Source of the DNA: Thinopyrum elongatum
Lineage: Eukaryota > Streptophyta > Magnoliopsida > Poales > Poaceae
Assembly: GCA_011799875.1 (NCBI GenBank)
Contig: CM022299.1
Location: 351,584,526 to 351,648,525 of the forward strand
Direction of reading: 5' to 3'
Length of the DNA: 64,000 bases
Shown here: positions 1 to 11,400 of the stretch, piece after piece
Layout of the letters: the number at the start of each line of letters is the position of its first letter
Position numbering within the stretch: the first letter of the stretch is position 1
Translations under genes and position numbers: made by a program
Notes under the pieces: model-generated
What the model was told of the DNA's origin: nothing
What the model saw: the letters and a program-made list of their open reading frames with translations, nothing else
Databases searched by the model: none

Positions 1-1057
1 CATTAAGGTAAAACCCAACCATAGCATTAAGTATCAAGTCCTCTTTACTCCCATACGCAACAACCCCCTTACTCGGGTATAAGCTTCTATCACTCTCGCC
101 ACCCACTATAAGTGAATCATGAACGTATTGCAACACCCTACAGCGGGAATGCATCATGCTTGCGCTACACGGAGAGCACCATTGTACAACACCAAAATAA
201 AACATACAACTCAAACCAATCACGATCATCAATCAACCCATAGGACAAAACGAATCTACTCAAACATCATAGGATGGCCATACATCATTGGATAATAATA
301 TATAGCATTAAGCACCATGTTTAAGTAGAGATTACAGCAGGGAGAAGAGGTGTTACACAGCTGCATAGAGGGGGAGAGAGTTGGTGATGACGGCGGCGAA
401 GTTGTTGGTGTAGATCACCATTAAGATGATTGCCCCGGCGGTGTTCCGGCGCCACCGAGAGAAAGGGGGAGAGAGACCCCCTCCTTCTTCTTCTTCCTTA
501 GCCTCCCCCCTAGATGGGAGGAGGGTTTCCCCTCTGGTCCATGGCCTCCATGGTGGCGGAGGGGCGAGAGCCCCTCCGAGATTGGATCTCTCTCTCTGTT
601 CCCTTCTGTTTCATGTTCATGTTTCCTGGCCCTTCAGCGTTTCTTAAATTCCCGGATATCCGTAACTCCAATTGGGCTGAAATTTTAAGGGGATTTTTAT
701 CCATAAATTATCTTTCTTGCGGCGAAAGAAGGACAACAACTGCCTTTTGAGGTGCCCACTACCCATCAGGGTGCGCCTGGGCCCCCCTGGCGCGCCCTGG
801 TGCCTAGTGGGCCCCTCGAGCACCGTCTTGCGTTGATTCTTCTTCCAAAAATTCACATATATTCCAAAAAAATCTCCGTAAAGTTTTATCACATTTGGAC
901 TTTGTTTGATATGGATATTCTGTGAAACAAAAAACATGCTACAAATAGGAACTGGCATTGGGCACTGGATCATATAAATTGTTGCCAAAAGTATGTAAAA
1001 GTTGTAGAATATTGGCTTGGAACAAACAAAAATTATAGATACGACGGAGACGTATCA
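1..1057 (-). mobile_element. LTR fragment, TGATACGTCTCC-type Triticeae LTR
   Basis: Read on the minus strand, an LTR begins at 1057 with TGATACGTCTCCGTCGTATC and runs leftwards off the window. Phrases such as the purine-rich block near 460-480 and the stretch 860-950 are typical of a very common Triticeae LTR family. The other LTR end and internal region are outside the window. Short ORFs here are shadows. I cannot assign the family by name with certainty; a gypsy (Athila-like) origin is my inference. Confidence 0.6.
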
Positions 1058-1262
1058 GGGCCCCCCTCAAGTGGGTCTTTGCTCCGGTATTTTTCTTTTA
1101 TTCCAAGAAAATTCTCCAAAAAAATTCATCCATTTCCAAGAACTTTTATTTCTACACAAAAACAACACCATTGTAGTTTTACTGAAAACAGCGTCAGTCC
1201 GGGTTAGTTTCATTCAAATCATGCAAATTAGAGTCCAAATCAAGAGCGAAAGTGTTTGGAAA
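1058..1262 (-). mobile_element. second, truncated LTR fragment
   Basis: About 200 bp directly upstream of the LTR start at 1057 resemble the middle of another LTR of the same broad TGATACG type, also on the minus strand. Landmarks are AT-rich blocks around 1085-1160 and 1200-1262. Neither end is visible, so the first LTR probably inserted into, or recombined with, an older relative. Weakly supported. Confidence 0.35.
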
Positions 1263-2504
1263 AATGAGGGAAGACGGAGAAGGCGGGTAGCAGGCCGTCA
1301 GGTCGGAGTACGATGGCGTCGACGCCTTCGTCTCGTACTGCCGGCCTGCTGCCTCATCTTTCCGCTCTTCCCCTCCCTCCCCGGCACCATCATCACCTGC
1401 CTCTTCCGGACGGCTGACGGGGAGGGGGACGCTCTCTTGGTGCCTTCGCCTCCTCCAGCAGTCTTCCAGCTGAGCTCCGGCAGGCTCTCCTTACCGGCGC
1501 CCGTGCTGGGACGTCTTGTTGGCCCTGGGGGTGGTGACCAGGGCACCACCGAGCTGCTCTCTCCATCCCCCTCCTTCGCAGCCTCGCCACTCCCGATCTT
1601 GTCAGGCCGCGCCCGGCAGGTCCTGACGGGGTTGGGCTGGGCTCCTGCTCAGGCGCTCCTTTTGCCTTCTTCGCCTCCCGCTGTAGTTCCTAGGAGGAGA
1701 GGGACAAGAAGGGGATTACGGGGCACTTATCTTTTTTCAGTCTAAGACATGTAGGCATTTGCCAAATTTTAGTCTCAAATATGTTATCTTCTTTATCCAT
1801 GTTTGTGTTTTGTAAGATCTGTACTTGTTTATCCGCATATTAATGAAAAAAGACAAGCCTTGTCGGGTACTTGTTCATGTACTATGTCCATGCAGAGGTG
1901 AGATGCCTCTATACATTTAAGTAAACAAGTTATCTCCGGCAAGCTATCCTGCCGGTTCCTTCCGTTTGTTGCCGCGGGGCTTAGCCTGCCGGGCTCTAAA
2001 CTATGGAAAGGGGCCAGCCCCTTGTCGAACCTCCTCCATCAAAGGCCACTACAACCACCTTGACGAAGCAACGTTCGGGATAAAGGATGGGAGCACGTTT
2101 GCTTCGAAGGTGACAAGGTTTTCAAATGCACAAGTTTTCACCTTACAGAACATTTATGGACAAGAAGGAACTTATCTGTTTGGCTTGTTGGGGACCGATA
2201 TGTAGGCTTGTCTCTGTTTCTTCTCTTCGGGACTGAGTCCGTGGCAAGAGCCCTGCAGTTAAGTGCAGAGGAAAACAATGCTACATATGCCCTTATCTAC
2301 ATGATCATGCCATGCTCATGTTATGCTATGCATGCATGCAAGTTTTTCGGGGCCCCAGTGCTTCGTTTTATTTATCTGCTGCTCAGGGTCTGTGCCTGGC
2401 TTTGTACAAAGGGTTACATGCAGCATCGGCAAGGCTTGTACAAAAGGGTGGCTGTCGGGCAGGGCCGGACAGCCGCGCCTTACGGGTAGAACTTATGGAG
2501 ATGC
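1263..2504. mobile_element. 3' region of gypsy element A, with possible antisense-gene remnant
   Basis: This stretch lies beyond the integrase end of minus-strand element A, where its 3' LTR should follow, but no LTR is visible. The + strand of 1263-1745 is GC-rich with a Pro/Ser/Arg-rich open frame, followed at 1746-1960 by an AT-rich stretch resembling a plant 3' UTR. In elements B, C and D of this window the same position holds a gene in antisense orientation, so this may be the decayed tail of such a gene. That is inference only; no domain is recognisable. Confidence 0.3.
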
Positions 2505-3344
2505 TCAATATTCCATGAGTTTTGCAATTGAATGCCATCTCCGGTCTTCAGACGGACTGCGCCAGGTCTGGTGACTCGTACCACCCGGTAAGGGCCTTCC
2601 CACTTCGGCGTCAACTTTTTTGCACCCTTGGCGACTGAACGCGCCTAAGAACAAGGTCGCCTTCCTCAAGGCTACGGGGTGAACCCTGCGGCTGTGATAG
2701 CGGCGCAGGGCCTGCTGATAGCGTGCAGCACGCGTAACAGCCCGGAGATGGTTCTCCTCGAGGAGCACGGCATCGTCATGCGGGTGCTGCTCTTTCTCTA
2801 CTTCATCATAGGCAAGTACTCGAGGTGACCCGTATATGAGTTCCGTGGGGATCACTGCTTCTGCCCCATAGACTAGGGAGAAAGGAGTCTGGCCGGTAGC
2901 TCGATTTGGTGTCGTACGGAGGGACCAAAGAACCACCGGCAGCTCATCAATCCAGTGCCTACCGCATTTCTGCAGCCTATCAAATGTTCTTGTCTTGAGT
3001 CCTTGCAGCACTTCAGCGTTCGCCCTCTCGGCTTGTCCATTGCTTCTGGGATGAGCAATAGAGGCGAATGAAACCTTGCTTCCGAGGGCTTGAACGTATT
3101 GCATGAAGGCGCGGCTCGTGAACTGGGTGCCGTTGTCAATGATGACCCTGGCGGGTACTCCGAAGCGGCACACTAGTCCTTTCAGGAACTTGATAGCTGA
3201 CTGTGCGGTCACCTTCCTCACGGGCTCCACCTCCGGCCACTTCGAGAACTTGTCGATGGCGGCGTACAAGAACTCAAAGCCCCCGGTAGCACGGGGGAAG
3301 GCGCCCAAGATGTCGAGCCCCCAGACCGAAAAGGGCCATGACAA
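2505..3344 (-). pseudogene. pol: integrase of element A
   Basis: 279-codon open segment holding the catalytic core of a gypsy integrase. The three acidic residues lie in WGLDILGAF, VIIDNGTQF and NGQAERANAE. The C-terminal part still shows the TTPNRATGQTPF and YHSRRV landmarks of Tat/Athila integrases, then becomes unrelated after about residue 225, suggesting a frameshift in the tail. It is in the same frame as the RNase H segment upstream, from which one stop codon (3354-3356) separates it. Normally it would insert cDNA into host chromatin in the nucleus. Not functional as it stands. Confidence 0.85.
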
Positions 3345-3353
3345 AGGAATCGT

Positions 3354-5108
3354 CTAGAGAGTCTGAGTAGGTTGATGGATATTCTTGGAGTGGAACTGGC
3401 AGGCTTCACATCTGGTGACTAGCTCGATTGCATCTTGGAGGGCCGTGGGCCAGTAGAAACCTTGCCGGAAAGCTTTTCCAACCAAGACCCTTGATCCAAT
3501 GTGAGAGCCGCACATGCCTCCGTGTATCTCTGCCAACAGTTCCTTCCCCTCTTCCCGGCGAATGCACTTCAATTTCACACCGTTGGGCCTCCTTCTGTAT
3601 AGTGCGTCATTGATGAACTCATACATACTGGCCCTCCGGGCTACTCTTTCAGCTTCTTCTTGCTCTTTGGGAAGTTCTCCTGTTTGGAGGTAACGGACTA
3701 TGTGTCGCGCCCAAGTTGGAGCCTGAGGCTCGACAACAAGGATTAGCGGCACCTCCTCGTTCGTAGGAGCACATGCCTCAACAGCGAGGATTGGTAGTTC
3801 GGCGGGAGGGTGCTGCTCGCCAAGAGAAGTGGAGTTGTTCCCGCCAACCTCTCTGCTGGGGGTTTCGGGAAGCTCTGCCGGGAGAGGCTTGCCGGAGTCC
3901 AGTTTCCTCCTCTTTCTGGCCATTGTTGCCGGGGATACGGAGGGCTGAGTCAGGTGGAGAACAAAAGTCCCTGGTTCCACAGGAAGCTTTTGCGCAATGC
4001 ATTTCGACAGATGATCAGCAATGCTATTTTCCGCACGGGGTACGTGCTCTGTTTGCAATCCATCAAAGCGCTCCTCCAGCTTTCTCACTTCCTCCACGTA
4101 TGCCTCCATCAATGGACTCTGATAATCCTTGTTCACTTGCCTCACCATGAGCTGTGAGTCCCCTCGTATGATCAACTTCTTAATTCCCAACTCCGTCGCG
4201 ATTCTGAGCCCGGCAAGGAGTCCTTCGTACTCTACAGTGTTGTTAGTTGCCTTCTCCTGGGGGAAATGCATCTGGATCACATACTTGAGGTGCTCCCCAG
4301 TGGGTGCGACGAGGAGCACGCCAGCCCCTGCACCTTGAAGTGAGAAGGCACCATCAAAGTACATGATCGATTCTTGGGGCGCTTCCTTGCCGAGGATAAC
4401 TGTTTCTAATGCCTCTTCGTCTGGGGTAGGTGTCCACTCCGCAATAAACTCTGTCAGTGCTCTGCTCTGAATAGTTGATGTGCTCTCAAACTTCAAACCA
4501 AAGCTTGATAATTCCAAAGCCCATTCCACTATTCTGCCAGTGGCCTCAGGTTTCCTCAGTATGCGTTGCAAGGGGAACCGGGTGACGACTGTGATCTCGT
4601 GGGATTGGAAGTAGTGGCGCAGTTTCCTTGAGGCCATGATGAGGCCAAAAATCAACTTTTGCACGCCAGGGTACCTTGACCTAGCCCCCTGCAACAGGGA
4701 GCTAACAAAGTAGACCGGCCGCTGCACCACCTTCTTCCTTGGCGCAGTCTTGGGATTGCCTTCACTTCTCTGCTCTTCTTTCTCTTGTTCTGCACCCAGC
4801 CCTGCCGTGACTAGTTCACTCCCTTCTCCCAGGAGGACAGTAGCTGCAGCTGCTCCTTCTTCCACTTCCCGTTGTGCCATCAGTGCTGCACTAACCACTT
4901 GATTGGTTGCCGCCAGATACAGCAGCAACGGCTCTTGTGGTTTAGGAGTGACCAAGGTGGGAACAGAGGAAAGATAGGTTTTAAGTCCTGCAGCGCTGCT
5001 TTTGCCTCCGGGGTCCACTTTACGGGCCCTGCCTTCTTCAAAATTTTGAAGAACGGCAAGGCGCGCTCGACGGACTTGGAAATGAACCTGCTTAGCGCAA
5101 CAACACAT
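3354..5108 (-). pseudogene. pol: RNase H, second RNase H and integrase zinc region of element A
   Basis: 584-codon segment continuing pol. First comes the gypsy RNase H linked to RT, with landmarks LLLYLAATNQVVSAAL and QRPVYFVSSLL. Next is the second RNase H, starting at MYFDGAFSLQGAGAGVLL, with acidic residues in YFDGA, VEYEG and GDSQL and a final D in NSIADHLSK. The integrase HHCC zinc region follows (HGGMCGSHIGS then CEACQFH). Two acid-rich, low-complexity inserts (around residues 85-120 and 405-460) look family-specific. A frameshift between about 4880 and 5108 separates it from RT. The dual RNase H supports the Tat assignment. Confidence 0.85.
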
Positions 5109-5902
5109 CCAGTCAAACGCCTCACATCTTTAACTGTTTTGGGTGCTTGAATCTGCTCGATCGCCTTGATCTTGTTGGGGTTGGCCTCTATCCCCCGGTG
5201 GGACACGAAGAAGCCAAGTAGCTTGCCGGAAGGAATGCCAAACACACACTTCTCTGGGTTTAGCTTCAAGTTGATCTTGCACAGATTTGCAAAGGTCTCT
5301 TCCAAGTCCTGAATGAGAGTTGACTTGTCCTTGGTTTTGACCACTATGTCATCCATGTAAGCTTCAATATTCCTATGTAGCTGAGACTCAAACCCTATCT
5401 GCACTGCTCTTGCAAAAGTGGATCCAGCGCTCTTTAATCCGAAGGGCATCCGTACGAAGCAGTACGTGCCACAGGGGGTTATGAACGTTGTCTTCTCCTC
5501 GTCTTCTTTGGTCATGAAAATCTGGTGGTACCCGGAGTAGGCATCCAAGAAGGAAAGCAGATCACACCCAGAGGTGGAATCCATGATCTGGTCGATGCGC
5601 GGCAAGGGGAACGGGTCCTCCGGGCATGCTTTATTCAGATATGTGAAATCTATGCAAAGCCTCCATTTCCCATTCGCCTTGCGCACCACCACTGGATTTG
5701 CCAACCATGTTGGGTGAAATACTCCTCTGACCAAACCAGCCGCCTCAAGTTTCTTGATCTCCTCGGAAATGAACTGTTGCCGCTCCAAGGCTTGCTTCCA
5801 GACCTTCTGCTTGATGGGCTGGGCGTGAGGGCAGACAACAAGGTGATGCTCGATTACCTCCCTGGGAACACCAGGGATGTCAGATGGTTGCCAAGCAAAC
5901 AC
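4880..5902 (-). pseudogene. pol: reverse transcriptase of element A
   Basis: Open segment of 340 codons. RT motifs in order: HPTWLANPVVVRKANGKWR, LDAYSGYHQI, MPFGLKSAGSTF, and the catalytic YMDD in EAYMDDIVVKTK (YVDD/YMDD box intact). These are the polymerase fingers and palm of a gypsy RT, which copies element RNA into cDNA in cytoplasmic particles. It is in frame with the protease segment upstream but cut off by a stop near 5942. A frameshift then moves the RNase H to another frame near 5000-5100. The RT core itself looks largely undamaged. Confidence 0.88.
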
Positions 5903-5941
5903 ATCAACATTCGCCCGCAGGAAGGCAACGAGCGCGCTTTC

Positions 5942-6775
5942 CTATTTGTCGTCAAGGGTGGAGCTGATAGTGAATGTACCATCAGCGCCAGCCAGCCCTG
6001 TCGGGACCTTCTTCACAGCGGGTGCAGCAACCTTGGATCTCTTGCTAGTAGAACTCTCTGGCAAATCATCGACGGGTGCAGCGTACTCCGGAGAGGCATG
6101 CTTCCCAGATTCCTTGCCGGCATCTTTGCTAGCTTTTCTCCCTTGTTTGTTTTCCTTGGTGGGGATTGCAGCTTCCACGGCCTCGGCAACGACCACCTCC
6201 CGGTACATCTTGTCTACGCATATGATCACGTCCTTCTTGTCTGATGGGATAGAAATGACGCCCATCGGTCCTGGCATCTTCAGGGTGTTGTAGGCATAGT
6301 GGGATGCCGCCATGAACTTTGCCAGGGCAGGTCTCCCGAGTATCCCATTATATGGCAACGGAAGTTCGACCACATCGAACACGATCTTCTTGGTCCGGTA
6401 GTTCAACTCCCCTCCAAACGTCACCGACAACATGATCTTCCCCTTTGGATGACTCCTGCCGGGGTTGATTCCTTGAAACGTGCCAGTAACCTTGAGCTCT
6501 TCATCTGTTATTTGTAGCTTGCTGAGCACCTTAGGGGAAATCAGATTCAACCCGGCCCTGCCGTCAACCAACATCTTTGTGACCTTGAGGTTACGGATTG
6601 TTGGTGAAACCAACAACGGCAAGCACCCTACCGCAGTGGTGCGGTCAGGGTGATCCTCTTCGTCAAAGATGATGGGCGTGCGAGACCATTTGAGTGGTTT
6701 CCGGGAGTCCGCCGCTGGCTCCACAGCATTGACCTCACGCGCCCATTGTTTCAGTTGGCGGTGAGAGGAGTGCAA
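5942..6775 (-). pseudogene. pol: aspartic protease region of element A
   Basis: 277-codon segment following gag in the same frame. A retropepsin-like core lies around residues 55-160: hydrophobic strand VTKMLVDGRAGLNLIS followed by a second half with GILGRPALAKFMA. In this family the active site is usually D-G-G/S-G or similar; here it reads VDGRAGLNLI, so a Gly-to-Arg change next to the catalytic Asp is likely. The tail (residues 200-277) is charged and low in complexity. It would cleave the gag-pol polyprotein. The usual partner domains lie on both sides. Confidence 0.8.
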
Positions 6776-6823
6776 GGATGCGCCTCCGTCAATGCATAAG
6801 GCGTCAGTGGCTTTCTGAAACTC

Positions 6824-8889
6824 TTACTCACTGGTTTCCTCTTCATCCCCTTCATCACTTTCGTCACCACACTCCTTCTTCTCATGACCTTTAGCAGGTT
6901 TTCCCTGATGTTGGGGGACCTTGCCGGGGCGGCCTCCTCGGCCGCTTTGGCCCTTCCTGCCAACGCCATCTTGGCCTCTATCCTTATCACGCTTCTCGTA
7001 CTCAGCCTTCTGCTTCTTGACGAGTTGCTCAACTTGGTGACATTCTTGGAGATCATGGCCTTTGGTTCGATGGATCTTGCAGTACGGTCCGTCAGCCTTC
7101 CCAACCTTCTCGGCCGCCGCAGCCTCCCGGCAGTTGGCGCACGCGGCAACCTCCTTGCAGGGGGCTTCGGCCTTGGCCTTCTTTTCGGTACTTAGAGTAC
7201 CCGACCCCTCAACAGCCAGCACTGCTTTCTCCTTGCGCTTCTTGTTGTGTTTCTTGTTCTTCTTCTTCTGGTCGGCGGCATTGTCGTCATCTTCTGAGTC
7301 GACGTCGACGCCATCCTCTTCTCCGGGGAGACGCCTCCCCTCCTCCGTACGGGCACACTTATCCGCCAAGGTGTAAAGCTCGTTCACAGTCTTGGGCAAC
7401 CGGACGTTCATTTTGGAACGTATCCTGCGGTTGCGCACATTGGACTAGAACGCGGTAATCACTGCTGCCGAGTGGATATCTGGAATGTTCCTGTGCACCC
7501 GGCTGAACCTCTGCATGTACTTCCATAAACTCTCTCCTTCCTTTTGTGGAAGGAGCTGCAAATCGCTGGGCCGCCCTGGTTCTTGATGGCCGACCGTGAA
7601 GGCACCAACAAACTCGTGGCACATATCAGCCCAAGTCGAGATGGAGTTCTCCGGCAAGTGCATTAGCCACGACCTCACATTTGGCTTGAGCGCCAAAGGG
7701 AAGTAGTTGGCAAATATCTTTTCATCTCTTCCACCGGCGGCTTGAACAACAATGATGTAAATGCTCAAGAACTCTGCCGGGTTTAGTCTTCCATCGTACT
7801 TCTCTGGTATCTCTGGCTTGAACGTGCGGGCATATGGCCAACAGACTTGCCGCAGCTCGCGAGTGAAGGCAGGACACCCAACCTCGAAGGGCAGGTATCT
7901 GCCTCCACCGGGCACAGACTCGTCAATGTTGGGGCCATTGCGCCTGTCAGACTGGCGATGAGTTTCGCAGCGCCGTTCTATGGTAACACACGTGTCTTCC
8001 CTCCGCCTGTCCTCCAGGACCTGCCGCTGATCTTGATGGGTTCGAGGATCAGACGAAGCCATTGACACCTCGTCGTGTTCTTGGTTATGCAACTCTGGCC
8101 GCGGCCCCTGCGCTGGCTGTCGTGGGGGGACTGCACCATGAGGTTGGCCCCTTCAGCACGGCCAGCGGCTCGGGCCGTTGTCGCTACCTGCGGATGCCGT
8201 GGCGAGCCCGCTCGTTGCGATCCCCCTGCCTCAGCGAAACTAGTCAAACTTTGAATGGTGGCTCTCCATTCATCCATTTGGTTGGCCGCTGGAGGGAATC
8301 TCAATAGGAGCTGGGCTCGAGCCATGTCCTTCAAAGCAGTACCCGGCATGAACGACAACGCAAACCGCGACGTCGCCCGACTCCTGACGGTACTGGTAGT
8401 GGCGGCGTCGCACTCTCGTCGTCACGAGCCAGTCGCGAGGGTGGCGTGACGACGAGAAGGACACGCTTGGGGGCTGACGGCCCCGTTCGGTGCTTCGTCT
8501 TGATTGCCTTGTCCTGGGGAAGGCATGTGCCTCGTAGCTGCATCCGTGGCAGGGGCAGCTAGGAGGTCGCGGTTCACGTCGGAGCGGGCGCCATCGCTGC
8601 GGCTGCGTTCTCCAGTGAGGTGGAGAGGCGGGAATTGGATGTTCTCCCCTCTCGCATCTTGCGGAGCGTGGCCGCTAGGATGTTGTTGACGCTGTCCCCC
8701 TCCGGCGCCTCCTGCTCCCACCTCAGCCACGGGAGGAACGATGACGCACCGCCTGCGTAGGTCGCATCCCGCCGCGGCGTTTGCGTCCCCCGACGCCGCC
8801 GCAGCCACCATGGGATCGGTGGCTGCATGCGAGGGGGCCTTCGAGGTGGAAGGACGGGCTGCTGCACCGAACTTTTTCTTGGGCGCCAT
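6824..8889 (-). pseudogene. gag: gag of element A
   Basis: Gag begins with MAPKKKFGAAARPS at 8889 and continues in that frame to about 8070, past a stop at 8422. It then shifts frame at 8092, where the conserved retrotransposon gag core follows (DGRLNPAEFLSIY, WLMHLPENSISTWADM, EFVGAF). A stop at 7445 splits it again. The basic C-terminal part carries a zinc-knuckle-like motif C-x2-H-x4-H-x4-C (CKIHRTKGHDLQEC), a variant in which the second Cys of CCHC is His. Gag forms the virus-like particle and binds element RNA. Not translatable as one protein here. Confidence 0.8.
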
Positions 8890-8969
8890 GGGTGATGACG
8901 CCGTCGTCGAAGGAGATGGTGATGAAGACCGACGCGCTGTTTACGTCCTCGGGTTCGCATAAGCGCTCC

Positions 8970-8987
8970 CCCCTACCTGGCATGCCA
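8970..8987 (-). other. primer-binding site of element A
   Basis: On the minus strand TGGCATGCCAGGTAGGGG lies 4 nt downstream of the LTR end. It differs at one base from the PBS of element B (TGGCGCGCCAGGTAGGGG), which places both in related families. Confidence 0.75.
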
Positions 8988-9115
8988 AAGATGTCGTGGT
9001 TCGACACGATCACCTATGGGGCCATCGGCCCCTTTGTGGTTCGGCAAGAGGGAAGGGCACGTTGCACAAAGAGCGGAGGTCGTAGAACAGCATGGTAATG
9101 GTGACGCGGGTGGTT

Positions 9116-9147
9116 TTTACCCAGGTTCGGGCCGCCGCGAGGGTAAA
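9116..9147 (-). promoter_or_regulatory. U5 hairpin motif, element A
   Basis: TTTACCC (9116-9122) can pair perfectly with GGGTAAA (9141-9147) around a GC-rich loop containing GGTTCGGGCC. The same stem with different loops occurs in LTRs E, B and C. A structural role in the element RNA (packaging, dimerisation or 3' processing) is inference. Confidence 0.5.
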
Positions 9148-9292
9148 GCCCTGCTCCTGCTTTGGTGGATTGAGTGGAAGACCGTGACGAACGCGTAGTA
9201 CTCAAGCCCAGCAAGGTCGCCTCGGGGAGAGCAGCCACGCGCGTATCAGTTTACCCGGGTCTGAATCCTTTCTAAGGTTGCCTCGGTCCTCC

Positions 9293-9300
9293 TTTTATAG
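9293..9300 (-). promoter_or_regulatory. TATA box of LTR A
   Basis: CTATAAAA on the minus strand inside the LTR, in the expected position for the U3/R promoter. LTR E has the equivalent ATATAAAA at about 29592-29600. Confidence 0.6.
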
Positions 9301-9908
9301 GCCAAGGGATTACCACAATGGCAAAACAGTCATTATCCAATGATTAGATAGCCACAATGTTATCATACCTAACTCTGTAGACAGGACAAGATGCATTAAA
9401 TGCACCGCTTAGTGTCACGTCGTGGATGCAGCCCGACAAGCCTTGCCGTGCCATTCAACCACCTTCTCGCCTGTCTGCGTGACACGCCCATGGACGGGTG
9501 TCATTTAGGGGTGATCTTCCTCAGGAATGGCTGCCACGTGCTGAATGACTGCCACTTATTCACTTGGGGGTTCGACACCGCACCGATAAGCGACTTGCGT
9601 CACTGTGCGGTGGAGCGGTGGAGCCCGGGCGGGATAGCAGGCCGCCAGCGCCCCGACAATTCTTGTCGGGGAGGTCTTGTGACTTGCTCTTGGGGTGGCC
9701 TCGACCTGACCAGGCTCACCTGCCCGGTAAGGGAGGCTTTTTCCCTTGGTGATATCTTGCAGTTTTGGCTTGTCTTGGTCTTCTTGATCCGCTCTTCGAT
9801 TTCTCAAAGAGCTAACTCTCCTGCTTGGCCTTGTCTTGGATGCTGTAACCTTGTCCTTGAGCCTGTGTACAGTCAGGGCAACATACACCAGGGTTTGTTG
9901 CACCGACA

Positions 9909-10129
9909 GGTGGGGGTCGCCCGTGCGCACCAGAGGAAGTGCTTTCAGCCGGTTTTGCTTCGGCAGTAGGGGAGAAGAAAGTGGCGGCCAGCTTTGCTTT
10001 GGCCGGCGGAGGAGAAGAAAGGGGTGGTCGGCTTGCTTCCGGGAAGGTATGCCCAACGCCCGCGTTATTTTGATTCAATTTGGATGGATCGGTGAAGTTC
10101 GGATGAAATTCACGATCGTTGTTTTTTAG
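9909..10129. other. unassigned spacer between LTR A and transposase remnant
   Basis: About 220 bp, partly GC-rich (cggcgg repeats near 9990-10010). I see no ORF, terminal inverted repeat or TSD here. It may be the remaining flank of the Harbinger element. Confidence 0.3.
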
Positions 10130-11400
10130 ATGGATTGGAGTTCGTCTTCGTCGGATGATTCAGACATAGAAGAGATGATCCTCGACAACGATGTCGACAA
10201 TCTAGTGTTGTTGCATCTTGTGGAGGAATTTGAGAAGGGCTCGAAGAAAAAGCGTCGCGGATCCACGGTCGGTCAGCTATGCATTCCCCGCAACCGAGCT
10301 CTTGGCGACAAGATGCTCATGAAGGACTACTTCGCCGAGGTACCGACATATTCGGCTCACCTATTTCGTAGGCGATCCCGGATGTGTAGGTCTCTTTTCA
10401 TATGCATCGTTGAAGCTTGCGAGCAGAATTGTCGTTTTTCACTCGGCGTTGGAATTCCGCCGGTTTGATTGGCTTTAGTGCATATAAAAAAATATCGGCG
10501 ACGATGAGAGTGATTTCATATGGTGTTCCCGCCGACTACACGGATGAATATCTTCGCATTGGAGAAGATACCACCATCAAATGCGTCAGTGTCTTTGCGA
10601 AGACAATTATCCGGGTTTTGGCCTGGAGTACCTTCGAGCTCCAAACGAGGAAGACATGAAGAAGCTCATGGCAATGAACGAAGAAAGAGGATAGCCGGGC
10701 ATGCTATGCAGTATTGATTGCATGCATTGGAGGTGGAAGAACTGCCCGGTGGCTTGGGCATTGGAGGTGGAAGAACTGCCCGGTGGCTTGGGCAGGGCAA
10801 TACACCGGCACAAATGAAAACCCCCCATTGTGCTTGATGCCTTGGCTTCAAATGATTTATGGATTTGAGATTGTTTCTTTGGTTTGCCGGGGTCTCTCAA
10901 TGATATCAATGTCTTGCAACGATCTCATCTATTTGCTCAGCTAGTTAGTGGCAAAGCTCCGTCAATGGCCATGAGTATACCATGGGATACTATCTTGCCG
11001 ACGGTATTTATCCTTCCTAGTCAACATTTGTGAAGCCCATTAGTGACCCCAAAACCAAGAAACACAAAGTTTTTGTCGAAGCACTAGAAGCTTGCCGAAA
11101 GGATATTGAGAGGGCATTTGGTGTGTTGCAAGCTCGGTTTGCCATTGTTCGAGGTCCCGCTCGCTTCTAGGATAAAAAAAATCCCTCATAAACATCATGA
11201 CTGCTTGTGTAATTTTACACAACATACCATCGAGGATGAGAGAGATTTGGACTTTAGAGTATAATTATGACAATGTTGGTAACTGTGTGAAGCCTGCCAG
11301 GGACGCAGATGAGATCACTGCATTTCTTGAAACCTACCGGAAGATCAAAAACCGTGATTCACACAACCAACTCAAGCATGATTTTATTGAGCATCGTTGA
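10130..11400 (+). pseudogene. PIF/Harbinger-type transposase pseudogene
   Basis: Starts with a Ser/Asp-rich N-terminus (MDWSSSSSDDSDIEEM) and continues through several frameshifts and stops. Recognisable PIF/HARBI1 landmarks are a first catalytic D in CSIDCMHWRWKNCP (about 10710), a second in SLNDINVLQRS (about 10895), YLADGIYPS interrupted by a stop (about 10990), and the glutamate in DIERAFGVLQARF (about 11110). The C-terminal tail ends at 11400. Such enzymes cut and paste elements at TWA target sites. A 34-bp tandem duplication at 10726-10793 lies within the D1 region. It is clearly inactive. A possible right terminus lies near 11675-11700 (gtatctgctagagatgctc). Confidence 0.85.
10726..10793. 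repeat. 34-bp tandem duplication
   Basis: Two perfect copies of a 34-bp unit starting attggaggtggaagaactgc, at 10726-10759 and 10760-10793, inside the transposase pseudogene. One copy encodes the HWRWKNCP motif, so the second is an extra insertion. Confidence 0.9.

Larger units (their letters stand above)
1263..9908 (-). mobile_element. Element A: degenerate Ty3/gypsy (Tat-lineage) retrotransposon
   Basis: Minus-strand element in the order LTR (8992-9908), primer-binding site, gag, protease, reverse transcriptase, RNase H, second RNase H, integrase, 3' region. The second, cellular/archaeal-type RNase H before integrase is the hallmark of the plant Tat lineage. Gag-pol is interrupted by stops near 8422, 7445, 6824, 5942 and 3354 and frameshifts near 8070 and 5000, so it is dead. 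The left LTR is missing, apparently lost at the junction with the LTR fragments at 1-1262. Confidence 0.85.
8992..9908 (-). repeat. 5' LTR of element A
   Basis: 917-bp LTR bounded by TGTCG...CGACA. The element-strand start reads TGTCGGTGCAACAAACC. It contains a TATA box on the minus strand (9293-9300, CTATAAAA) followed by a short GC-rich leader, and a conserved U5 hairpin motif at 9116-9147. It is clearly related to solo LTR E (29321-30193). No TSD could be checked because the other LTR is missing. Confidence 0.8.

Noticed and set aside
9120..9131. GGTTCGGGCC in the U5 motif as a pol III B-box
   Set aside because: It lacks the spacing and last bases of GGTTCGANNCC, no A-box lies at the right distance, and conservation is better explained by the hairpin.
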